64,000 nucleotides of DNA, taken from Bondarzewia mesenterica (lineage: Eukaryota; Basidiomycota; Agaricomycetes; Russulales; Bondarzewiaceae). The stretch is from positions 35,658 through 99,657 of the forward strand of contig SGPL01000048.1 in NCBI GenBank assembly GCA_004802705.1, in the 5' to 3' direction. Under the pieces are notes generated by a model, which saw only the letters and a list, made by a program, of their open reading frames with translations, made no database searches and was not told the origin of the DNA. Position 1 is the stretch's first letter; each line of letters begins with the position of its first letter. The position numbers and the translations under genes are program-made. Positions 1-10,286 of the stretch are shown here, piece after piece.

Positions 1-3000
1 ATGCGAAGTTAATTCATTTGCGCTGAAGACATGCTCCGTTGGGCAGATCAAGATGCCGAGAACCGCGACGACGAAGGCCGTGCAACAGCAGATGAACCAG
101 ATAATGATGTTGAGAGCCATCTTCTCGCGCCATGCCTGCTGGACGTCCAACCGCTTCATTCGACCAAACCAACGAAGGAAGGGCGTAGGAATCCACCACG
201 TGAGGAGCCAACAGAGTGCGACCCATCTACGACGAGCAGAAGTCTCCTTGATCACCTCCGTAGTCTCACCTTCCTGAATCTCGCCTGGCAACGCCTCCTT
301 CTCCAGCAAAGCCTTCTTGTCGGCATTTTGGAACATGTTTCGCGAGGGAGCGTAGGATTCTGTGCCAATAGAAGCCGTTTCGTCGCGATTGCTCGTGAGC
401 CGACTCCGAGCGTCGAAATCGTCGCTGCGCAGTGATCGACGCTCATCATACTCGTCGTATATGTCGGCGCGCTGGAATGGAGATGCGTTTGCGACGAGGG
501 GAAGGGCTTGGTTAGACTGGTTGAACGGATCGCCATATCCGCCTGCGTATGGGGTATTTGGGTCGGCCACCTCAGCTTCAGGACTCCGGTATGGGGCGTA
601 AGGATCGCCAAGTCCTCGGGGATCAAGACCAGCCTCCACTTCAGCCTCGCGCATACGATTCCGTTTGAGTTCCTCGCTATCTTTCGAGCGCATGTAATCT
701 TCCAATTTGTGGAAAGCGTCCTGGGACAAGAAGACCTAAAGGCTGATGTTAACAGTGGAAGCTGTGGTGGCCATAGAACGCGAACGCACCTTATATTGAC
801 CAATGACCAGATCATTTTCCTGCAAACCGAGTGCTGTCCGAGTCTGCTCAACCTGCTCGCGTGTCTCGCCCTCAGAGATACCGACGCTAGCAATCTGTTC
901 CCTGTATCGGTCGCAAAACTCTCTTGGCGTCATCCCAACCTCAAACATGTTCACACAACGGCGAGCAACCTCAGGTAAACCCATACTCCTGATTTGACCT
1001 TTCACGGATCTCCCCTCCAACTGATTGGGCAGCTGTGTATCGTTTGGATTCACGCAGAAGACGTACCAAGTCTGACTCTCCTCCAGCGTCTCGAATAGCG
1101 TGTCCAATGCAGCACGGAACTCACCCGCCACGCATGGACTGCCACTGTTCAGCGGTCGAGACGTAGTGTCTTCCTCGTCGTCGCGATCCTTCTCCTCGAT
1201 GTCTGCAAGGGTCGACGAACGTTTCACGGTGTTCTTCCGGCGCGTAGAAGGTGCACGCATCGGTTTCACCGGCTGCTGCGCGGCGACAATGGTCTCCTCG
1301 TTACGGGGGTGAACCTGAGTAGCGATGGCTTTTCCAGAAAAGAGCCCTCTAACGAAGGGGTTGTTCGAACCGGAGCCTTCTCCTCCCGACGGCTCCTGTC
1401 CGTTCGTAGTCACACCACGAAGCAAAGATACGAAGTCAGGGTTAAGGGCGTCAAGGTTCCGCTCAAGGAATCCCTCAGAGGAATATGTGACAGGGCCGTT
1501 GTAGTGGTTGATTGTGAAGGTAGGATAGCCCGAGCGGTCGATGGAGCCAACTTTGAAAGAAGAATGATTGGCCCATCGCTTGCCAAAAGCCTCGACCATA
1601 GTGTGATCCGTCTTCTTGCTGCTTCGGCGGGCTTGATCGTCCATTATGTGAATGAGGCCACCGGGCCTGTTCTGGAGTAACCGGATACATTCCGTGTTGT
1701 CGAAGTAAGGAACTTGAGGGACAAAACGAGTAATGCCCTCGCTGTTGTACTCTGCGACGTGACTCTCGAACAAACGCTTCTCGATGAAATTCTGCAACCG
1801 CTCGTTGGCGAAGTTCACACAGAACTGGTCGAGCGAGTTTGACCGACTGGTCATGTTCTGTGGGCCGGGTAGGTCGAAGAGACCAATGAAGGTAACGAAG
1901 TCGTCCTTGCAGAGTCGCTGATTGATGTGCTCGTTCAGCCATGCGAAAAGGAGGGAGTACAGCGTTTTGGCAAGATCGTCTCGGTTATCCGACGCGCCAT
2001 CAGGATCCAGGAATACCGTGCACAGTTCCTTCTTCATCATCTTTGTTTTGTAGGACAAGGCCGTCTCGAGAGCAGAAGACGTGACGCCCAAGAAGTCTGC
2101 CACTAGCGCGAGGATGTCCGTATTCCGAATAACCGCCGCATCTTCATTCCGTGAACGGTCGACCATAAATTCGAGGTTACCTAGATGAAGGATGGCCGCA
2201 ATTAACTGGCATGTCTGCGCGACGTGCCTCTTCGAAAAACCGACGTTCTTCAGCGCCACCTTGAGGTGATTAAATCGCTGAGCGTCATCATCGTGCATGC
2301 CCTGCCGACTGGCCGAACCTCCTCGCTGACCAAGATAACGGTATGACATCTTGTCGAGGAGATGCATGTGCTGACGCTCCTCAGGCGACGCGCCGGCCAC
2401 CAGATAGTAGAAGATATGGAAGTTTCGCTCGCCAGACGGTGCACCTGCAACCCTATTCCGCTCAAGGTAGTAGTCGAGCGTTTTGATTCCACAAAGTCGA
2501 CCGCGATCCGTGAATTGCAACTCTGTGTACTTCCCAAAACGGGAAGCATTTGAGTTGAAAAGCGTCCGTGCGTTGCCAAACGACTCGAGAACGAATTCCG
2601 CGGCAGGAACCTGATGGGCTAGCTTCGATCCCTTCTTGCCTGGGTTGCTGACGCTAAGTTCAAGCAACGTTTTGATCGCCAGCCTCCGGCTCTCCGACTT
2701 GCCACTGCCCGTCTCTCCACTGAGTAAAATGGTCAAAAATGTACTCGCGATGAATGAAAGCTCGAATACCTCATGAGAATGCACTGGTCCTGCGTCGTAC
2801 GACGCATGTGGTAATACGCGTTGTTCGCGAGCTGAAATATATGCGGAGGTAATTTCTCCTTGTCGTCAGAGGTGTTGCGATGATCGGCGGCATACTTGTG
2901 TAGAACAGAGTCGGCGTTACTAGCAACATACTTGTGAGGATTGACGGCGACAAGAGCAGATGTCCCAATATTGGTGTAGATGACGTCGGACATAAATCTC

Positions 3001-3104
3001 TCGCGGAGACATGATACGATGATATCGTCAGATACAGGAGAGAGCGTCGAGAGGTCGGCGACAGCCTCCAGCTTCTGGTGGAGCAGAGTCGACTGCCTGT
3101 TCAT
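1..3104 (-). CDS. Chitin synthase with N-terminal myosin motor domain (5' part; continues beyond left edge)
   Basis: Exons are complement(<1..735, 790..2721, 2770..3104), giving about 1000 residues; the gene runs off the left edge before the chitin synthase catalytic domain. Residues 10-640 form a myosin head: P-loop GETGSGKS near residue 113, FNSNASRFGKY switch I, and a divergent switch II (LFDLPGPQN). A disordered acidic linker follows, then a motif typical of this family just before a membrane segment (RRWVALCWLLTWWIPTPF, later NIIIWFICCCTAFVVAVLG). Family members make cell-wall chitin at the growing tip and use the head to reach or stay at the actin-rich apex. Both introns have GT-AG ends (48 and 54 nt). 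The ATG at 3104 is the first in frame; a stop lies shortly upstream, so a spliced extra N-terminal exon is possible but not shown. Family assignment is firm; the class (V/VI type) is inferred. Confidence 0.95.
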
Positions 3105-3185
3105 GACAGGCGACAAAAGGCTGGGCGATTACAGAGATTAATTGTTGGGAGAGGCAAAAGGGTGAAGGTAGAGAGAGCGTAAGCT

Positions 3186-3449
3186 TCAGCCTGCAAGAGG
3201 CTGGCTGGAAATTTCGTCAGTCGTGGAGGACGATGGGGAAGGTAAAGGGTGCAGAACGGATGCGTGTGTGAGTGCGGCAGTGTCACCACTGTTACCACGC
3301 GAAGGCTTGACAAGGCCGGGAGCCTCGATTCGGTAATCATTTCCCAGCGGGTCCTTCCAAGCCCCTAAATTTCTGAAGCTCCTGGGGCTGGTGGTCTCGA
3401 ATCGACATGTGCCGGAATCGCTTTCGTCCCATGAAAAATACGTTGACAT
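3186..3449 (-). CDS. Short ORF upstream of the chitin synthase, possible leader exon or uORF
   Basis: An 87-codon open frame (MSTYFSWDESDSG...) lies in the 470-bp stretch between the chitin synthase start and PTPA. I recognise no domain. I tried to splice it in frame onto the chitin synthase: the candidate donors (phase 1) do not match the phase needed at the acceptor near 3120. It may be a uORF, part of the 5' leader or chance. Nothing else is visible in 3105-3573. Confidence 0.2.
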   Translation of the reverse strand: MSTYFSWDESDSGTCRFETTSPRSFRNLGAWKDPLGNDYRIEAPGLVKPSRGNSGDTAALTHASVLHPLPSPSSSTTDEISSQPLAG

Positions 3450-3573
3450 TGGATACAGTATACATATTAACAGCTACATAAAACTGGCGAACGCCTCATA
3501 ATCAAGTACAGTGCCGAAATCCACAAAGCATCGCTATTCTGAGTACATGTCCACCCCGTCACGCTCTCCGCTC

Positions 3574-5085
3574 TCAATCGAAGGGAACAGGGCGGATGCC
3601 AGGTCCCACAAGTCTCTCACCCGCATGCTTTTCCTTTTCTGCCTGAGCTGCAGCAAACGCTGACGGCACCGGGATACCGCAGCAATTACCCCAGCCAACT
3701 TCGCTCTGTCCTGCCCCACCAAGATCTGGATGTGCATGAGCATGTCCCCCATGAGCGTCATCCTCGTCAGTGGAAAGGGTTACCATGATGGGGCCCTCGT
3801 ATGGTAGGATAGAGCCGAAAAGGAAATGCTGGACTACGGGTAGCTTTCCGAGCACTTCGGCAAGATACATCTTCATCAATCCTGAGTTGACCTTTTCCCA
3901 AGTCTTGACCTGCGGCGCGCGATCAGTCAATACAAAGAATAGAGAATATATGGCTGTAGTACACACCACGGAGATGTCGTCCAACATGGGAGAATGCCAT
4001 CTGAGTGATGCGGTCTTCACCTGTGTGGGGTGAATTGATATTTAGCGTGAAAAGCACGAATCATGGAACAAAAATCCTCACCGAGTTGATGAACTGAATG
4101 CAAGCAAGATACATGTAATCTTTGGAGAACTCCTCCACAATTTCGACATCATGGATGGACTTTGGCCTAAGGTATTTATGTCCTGCATATGTATGACGTT
4201 AACTAAGCTGGGAAGAAGTGTGTGCTGAGACTCTCACCTCGAAGTTGTGCTGAGCCAAATAAGAAAGGGAGGAAATGATAGTCATCTAGACCCCAGACTC
4301 CATGGGATCCTGCTGGCTCTAACCAATACGTCGATTGCAGCGTCCTCATCACCTGAATGTATCTGCAAAAGCCCTTGAGAACAAAGCAGAAGTCTATAAC
4401 CGATATCATTCACCTCCAAAACACTTTGATGACCAAAGCCACATGATCACTCTCCTGCACGACTCCTAGCCGCTCGAGGCAAATTCTAAGGTGAATGCTA
4501 ACGACACCCTCTGGGCGAAATGAAGAAATCGAACTTACAACCAACATAGAAAATTCAGCTCCATTCCGCTGCCATAATCGATGCGAGTCCTGTTTCCCCA
4601 AGCCTCTTCGAAGTACACCGACACCTCTGGAATAGCTTCCTTCGGAAAATTTGGCAACGTTTCGTGGAGCGATGGTGCGGCCTGAAAGAGCTTTCATGCA
4701 GACCGATAGATATAATTGCAAATCAAGACATACCTCTTGTATTTTATCGAAAAAAACTTTGAAAGCGGGATTCCCAAACCTCGACGCCGAATTGTTCACA
4801 GGCGGCGTCTGCTCCGCGATCTCTTCAACTCGGTCGAGAATCCGGATTATCGGTGTGATACCCTGCATCGAATCACAACCAGTCAATAACGTCAATAAAC
4901 ACAGACCATCGAATGCTCACAGATGATTCGGAACATTCATCGCTCAGTTTAACGCCGACAACAGAATTATTCAATGCCTCGATATAAGACACAATGTCCT
5001 GGTGTGTTTTCGAATTCTGGAATGCGGAGAGTTGATCTTTCGTCAGGATGGCCTTTGCTGGGACTCGGAAGGAATTGCTTGTCAT
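3574..5085 (-). CDS. PP2A phosphatase activator (PTPA/Rrd peptidyl-prolyl isomerase)
   Basis: Eight exons: complement(3574..3909, 3967..4020, 4082..4182, 4238..4362, 4414..4485, 4539..4681, 4734..4862, 4921..5085), 374 residues, the normal PTPA length. Family signatures occur in order: [20 protein letters not shown] at the N-terminus, ASRFGNPAF, a [13 protein letters not shown] stretch, [17 protein letters not shown], and SPMLDDIS followed by [12 protein letters not shown] and [13 protein letters not shown] proteins reactivate PP2A-family phosphatases in the cytosol and nucleus through prolyl isomerase and metal-loading activity. The intron at 3910..3966 can be placed 3 nt differently (donor GTGGTG or GTGTGT); I chose the second. 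The C-terminal tail (about 70 residues, His/Gly-rich then basic) is less conserved. The gene follows the zinc transporter gene in the same direction, 336 bp downstream of its stop. Confidence 0.95.
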
Positions 5086-5421
5086 CGTCGTCAGTCACCG
5101 ACTCGCGGGTTGGATGAAAGAATGAGGCAGGACGTGGTTGCTTGAATAGCACGTGAATGAGATGTGACATCACGCGTCGCGTTGAAACATTTTGAAAAGC
5201 TCGCCATTTGTCTTGGCAACTCGATCTCTCTCTGCTGCCAATGCAAGACTATGCAAGACATTTTCCAGGAATAAGAGAGATTTATCTCCAATGCAATCCG
5301 GTCCAAAAATAACAATATATACGCCAGAGCATGAGCAAGATATGTGCCTGCAGTCCAAACGACGAAAAGAACCGAGACCCAAGCAACCCAGTTGAAGAGC
5401 GACCGACTCGTACAACCAACT
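5086..5421. other. Intergenic: PTPA promoter and 3' end of the zinc transporter gene
   Basis: 336 bp between two minus-strand genes. Overlapping open frames here (for example 5170-5415 minus) show no family similarity and are not supported. I see no clear element. Confidence 0.6.
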
Positions 5422-7892
5422 TCATCCTCGGACGACACCAACCGTCACACCTCCCCCAGCCCCATTACCGCTGATACCAAGGGCATGCATGCATTTTCCC
5501 CAAGCCCACCTCGTCAGCTTCAGCACGTCCTCATCTCTCAGATCCTCAGACACGCGCAGCTCCAGAGTCACAACAAGCGCCAACTCTGCGCCCTTGACAG
5601 GGTCATGCTCCGTTGGGGTGAGCTGCCAGATGTGTGGTGGGGGCAGATGTAGGACTAGGGGATGACGTTCGATCTGTAGAGTGACGGTAGTAGTTCAGAA
5701 TACAGAGGCATTCCATGTGAGAAATTCATGCACTGACCTCCCTCATCGCTCGTAAGAAGGCTTCCATGCGTCCTCCAGCGGTACCACGCTGTGGCGCAAT
5801 TTGTAGAAGGACGGCTCCTAGTGTGACGCAAGAAGGATACGCGAGGCTGAACATAGCGACAGCTTCAGCTGTTGCCAGTAGAAGATCCAGAGTCCGGTGT
5901 TGGGAACTGCAAGGAAGGAAGGAAATTAGATCGTTATGATTTTTCAAATGAGAAGTAAAAGCCCTCACGGCGGAATGAAAGACGGTATCAAAGATACGAT
6001 CGCGGATATCGAGATGGGTACTAATGAAAACGGATTTGACAGAACGTGTTCTAATGGTGATGTAGGCTCCTTATCCTGCAAAAAAAGAACGAGATCGATT
6101 GAAGAGTGAGTGCCACGAGGGAAGTTGGTTGCCAGTAACTACAAAAGTAAAGCATCGCCTGAGAATGTACGAATCAGTTGATAATAGCAACTTAACCCAC
6201 TGTGCATTAGCTTGCGGTGGTTCGCAAAAAAAGCACCACTCAAAACGAGCGAAAGAAACGACATCAGTATGAGGAGTATGGGAAAATCAATTCTGGAAAG
6301 TCGTCCGAAATGTCAGAGTATCTAATTGCAGAGATCAGTTGAGATGGCTCACCCCAGTGAGTCAACACTGTCATCTCCTGGATGGTGGTGATGATGACTC
6401 TCTCCGGCGGACAACAACAGATGCTCGACGGTCTCTTTGAATACGTAGACTGCCGAAAACATCAGGTATACAGCTTGGGCGAAGAGCGCTACTGCCTCTA
6501 GCCGGCCATTGCTGCTTAAGGATGTGAGTATCTCATGAATCGCTTGGTTCGACCCACGTACCCGTAAGCCCGTCGAAGGGGAGCTTGCATCGACGATTTT
6601 CGAAGGTAAGACGGTAAAATTCGGCCAACCGCAACACCAAATGAGTCGAATACAATCCAATATCCCAGCCCAGTACACGACAACGAGCCGACTTGTTGAC
6701 CAGCCACCCAGAGCCAAGCACCCAAAGCAAACTGGCCAACTGCAGCCATGACAACCTTGTCCGAAATCACACTGTCCTGGGAAGGCTCAGACCTTGGACT
6801 GATAGGTGAGCGAGAATGGGATTCATGAACATTTTTAGAGCTCAGGAGACCTGGGGAGGTCGATGGACGATGGATAGAGAATGAAGTGGTCTTTGGATCT
6901 GCAGACTGAGGGAACGGTGATATCGGATTCCAAGGGGAGACAGGAACGGGAGCAGGCTGTGCATGCAGCTCAGCACCTGGCTCCAGGAAAGAGAAAAAAT
7001 TGTGGGATAATGAGTGCTTGTGGTGATGACCACGTCTCACTGATCCAGATCCGCCAGCTGATGACGGTTCGTTGGGAAACAATGGTGAGGATGCCAGTGC
7101 ATCAGGCGGCGGACGGGCGCCAAAAATGAAGCCTTCGCCGAGCTTTTTATGCCGCAGAAGTGTAGGAGAGGCGTTCGGAATGATGCTGACGGGAACCTCC
7201 TCTTCACCGCCAAAATCCAGTTCTTGAGCGCCGTCCTCAGCAATGGAAGTGTGAGGCAAGGAACCCGGGCGCGGGAAGAAGATGGAGAGATTGCGGGAAT
7301 GTAGGCGCGTGTGTCGGCGGGGATGAGCGGTTGTGTGAGTAGGTGAGGGGGAGCCTGAGCCATTTGTGGTATGTGTGTTCGCGGATGTTGAGAGAGAATC
7401 AGATGTAGTTGAGGTTGAGGGGAAAGACGAAATGCTATGAGAGGGTGAGAGAAGGGGTTGTGAGGGGAACGACGTTGAAAGAGGGGAAGGCAGCGATGGC
7501 GAGAATGGGCCTGGAATTCCAGAAGTGGATCGCGTGCGGGTATGTGAGGGACCGTGCAGATGGGATGGCACCGAAAAGGATTGTCGAAAAGGAGTTGATG
7601 GATGATGATGAGACGGTCCAAGCCCGTTAGTCCGATGTACACTGAAGCTGGTACGGAATGGTCCTGCGGAGGGTGGGGGAACAGTATAATAAGGTGGTGA
7701 TGATGGCGGTTGAGAGGGCGTCGAACTGACGCGAGAGCGTGATGGGGGTATACTCATAACGGAAGCGCCACTCGTCGAGGGGAAATCAATATCAGATATA
7801 CCGTTCAGAGACGAATTGGCTTTGCTCTGTTCTCCTTTGGCGAGAACCACGATGTTATCGTCGTCCTCCTTGCTTGACTTCCGTCGATGCAT
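5422..7892 (-). CDS. Zrg17-like cation diffusion facilitator subunit (ER zinc transport)
   Basis: Seven exons: complement(5422..5673, 5738..5906, 5969..6075, 6143..6158, 6197..6292, 6353..6511, 6562..7892), 709 residues. The first ~330 residues are Ser/Pro-rich and disordered. They are followed by a conserved fungal block (FIFGARPPPDAL, HHHKHSLSHNFFSF), then membrane helices (VVMAAVGQFALGAWLWVAG, GYWIVFDSFGVAVG), LEAVALFAQAVYLMFSAVYV, a His-rich loop HHHHHP, two more helices and a cytoplasmic tail with HPLVLHLPPPHIWQLTP. Fungal Zrg17 pairs with Msc2 to move zinc into the ER and lacks some zinc-site residues of active partners. The 16-nt exon at 6143..6158 is supported by phase only; its five residues fall in a variable loop. 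Assignment to Zrg17 rather than Msc2 rests on the FIFGARPPP and SLSHNFFSF blocks and is an inference. Confidence 0.85.
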
Positions 7893-8423
7893 TCTGCCCA
7901 GACAACGCCTTGTAAGGAAGCCTACAAATCAATAGCGGGGCAGGTTCGCTCAAGCACTCCCAGATGCAATGACACCTGATGAAACAGTCGGGAGGTACGC
8001 CAGGGTGGACGGCTGTTATCAACAGAGTTTGCACAGGTGGGAAGAAGCGCGTAGTTGACCGACCACAGTGAGGAGGTGGTTGGATATCTGCAGATATCGA
8101 CGACGACGACGACGGCTTATCGTGGTAGAGCAACTCGAGTTCGAGTATGAAGGCTGCAGTGGGTGGAACGACAGCGGTCTGTCTGAACTTTGAACTCGGA
8201 TTCGGAGGTGCGGAGCTGGCGCAATCACGCGGTCACATACATGATTAGGCGCCCGTGTAGCTTATGTGTCTGCGACTGCAGGATACAACTTAGCGAAGGT
8301 GGGGCTCAAGCGTCGCGCTCATGACTCTGAGCGAAGTCCAACATGCACAAAGATTGATCAAGTCAATAAGGAGGGAAATCATACGCTGCGTGAAGTACCG
8401 CAAGTGTCCAGAATCTGGTGCAA
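7893..8423. other. Intergenic: zinc transporter promoter and SURF6 3' region
   Basis: 531 bp between two minus-strand genes. The only repeat is a short GAC/CGT-rich tract near 8098-8115. No recognisable gene or binding site. Confidence 0.6.
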
Positions 8424-9836
8424 CTACTTCCGCTTTCCCTTCTCCTTCCCTTTACCTTTACCAAAACTCTTCCCTTCGAAGCCTGGCCTGGCCTTATTCT
8501 TGACTTTGACTCCATTCCTCTTATCGTTCCTTCTCTCGTTTCGAGTGGCGATATTATCGGTCCTCTTCTTCTGCTTCGCCGCCATCGCAGCATTGAGTTG
8601 ATCTTTCCGCTCGTCCCTGAATGGTAAATGAGAACGTATTGTTCCTTGAACAGCAAGCAGCAGCGACATACCAAGTCTTCTTGCTTTTCACTTTTTCCTT
8701 CTCACTTCTCTTTGCAGCCTTCTTCAATCTCCCCTCGTCGTCTCTTACTTTGACTCCTTCCATGCGCGCTTCGGCCTTTTCCCACTTCTCCCGTTCCTCA
8801 ATTTGCTTCCTTTTCTCGTCAGGCAAGGAAGCCAGCTTTTCTTTCCGTGACGAAAGCTGTTCCAGGGCCTGAGCAGGGTTAGAAGACGTCTTCAAGCGTT
8901 GCGCTTTTTTTACTGGATGAAGGCATGTCCGCAACAGCGGAGAAGGTCACATTTGTGAACGAGGACTTTAGGTCAGGAACCGTGCGAGATGATGAGGGCT
9001 GATCTGGGACTAAAAGCTGGGACTTTAAACGCAAGTTGTTAGCGGAATGTAACGAGAGACGAAATGGATACTTACCTTTGTCGTCGGCGCCTCATCTCTA
9101 CTTTTCTCCTTCGTCTTCCTACCCTTTCTTTCCTCCTCTCTCTTTATTTTCTCCTTCGTCTCCTTCCTCCGTCTTTCCCGCATCGCAGCGCGCTGCAACC
9201 GTCTCTCCTCCAACAGCTCATCCCTACTTCCCACTTCCCAGTCGGTGCTCCTCCTGCCCTTGTTCCGCATTGAGTCTATTTTTGCGTGAAGCTTCGCCCT
9301 AAGAGTATCAATACTCTCAGCCTGAGGCATGGGAACGATGGCCATCTCATTGTCGTCTTCCGACTCGTCCAAGCCGACATCGACGTCCATAGTCACATCC
9401 TCGTCGGAGCCCTCATTCGTTGTGGATGCCTTCTGCTTGCCTTTTCCTTTGAAGGTGTGGGCAGAGAGCTCAGAAGCGCGCTCCTTCTGAACGTCCAGTA
9501 TTGACTTATTGTTCGCCGGATCGAGCTGGAAAACAGAATAAACATATACGTGAGGCGTGAATGAGACGGCAATGATCCACCTTTTCTCTTCGCGCCTTTT
9601 TGGAAGCCTCTTTAATGGCCTGCTTTGGAGCTTGCTGCTTCTTCTTATTCTTTTGATATTTTGAACCCTGTGCATAGATGAGAATATGTGTTGTGAGGAG
9701 AACTCGAGAACCTCACCTGATCGTTGACCTCGTCCTGGACCAGATAGTATTTGGCGGGAATCAAGTGTAACAAGGACTCGAACGTTGCATTATGTTTCTC
9801 GAGTGAAGATTGGAGAGTTGCTGTGGAGGTTGGCAT
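8424..9836 (-). CDS. SURF6/Rrp14-family ribosome biogenesis protein (frameshift in an A7 run)
   Basis: Exons complement(8424..8616, 8672..9016, 9076..9525, 9581..9667, 9717..9836), about 397 residues once the frameshift is allowed for. The N-terminus ([20 protein letters not shown]) and the Lys/Arg/Glu-rich C-terminus ([38 protein letters not shown]) match SURF6/Rrp14, nucleolar RNA-binding proteins needed for 60S and 40S assembly. In exon 4 the conserved [13 protein letters not shown] frame must shift by one base to reach [19 protein letters not shown]; the shift falls at a run of seven T on the plus strand (8905-8911), where six would keep frame. No plausible intron explains it. It is either a one-base sequence error or a recent inactivating indel. 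The ATG at 9836 is the first in-frame ATG. Confidence 0.9.
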
Positions 9837-10286
9837 TTTTCCGCTGCCTATGCACCGCGGTTGTGTCTGAGAAAGTGCTTCCAAAAGTTCTGTCCTTACA
9901 GTGCGGCATAGTAGGCGTGTGAATCCGAGCGGCGTGACAATCTATATAACATTGTGACGCATTAAACAATAAAATATGAATTTCATCGTCACGGTCTGTC
10001 TGCATGATATAGAGCTATAACATACTGCAAATACTGTTCTTGCGAGTTCGAAATTATGTGCAAGCTCTTTCGTTGACTTTGAGAGGCATGACTTATCGTC
10101 CTTGTGCCTGAGTGGGAGCCCGGGCAATCGAGGCGAGCGCCTAATTTACGTCTGTTATTGTGATTATGTAATGAGCACGAAGAGGTTCCACAATGAACGG
10201 TCAAAGACAATTGTCGCAACAAAAAGCAATGGCAAGTCGCTGTATCACTCATTTCTCCTTCGCTTTCTTCTCTCCTCACCTTTGCG
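9837..10286. promoter_or_regulatory. Shared divergent promoter region of SURF6 (minus) and STE6-like gene (plus)
   Basis: 450 bp separate two genes that point away from each other, so both promoters must lie here. No ORF in it resembles a protein family. I could not identify a TATA box or named motif with confidence. Confidence 0.6.

Noticed and set aside
252..893. 213-codon minus open frame overlapping the chitin synthase linker
   Set aside because: It is out of frame with the conserved chitin synthase reading on the same strand and has no domain.
7037..7642. 201-codon minus open frame inside the zinc transporter N-terminus
   Set aside because: Alternative frame of the Ser/Pro-rich exon; composition explains its length.
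8880..8940. An intron as explanation for the SURF6 frame change
   Set aside because: Candidate donor/acceptor pairs would give introns of 17-39 nt or remove the conserved NVTFSAVA block.
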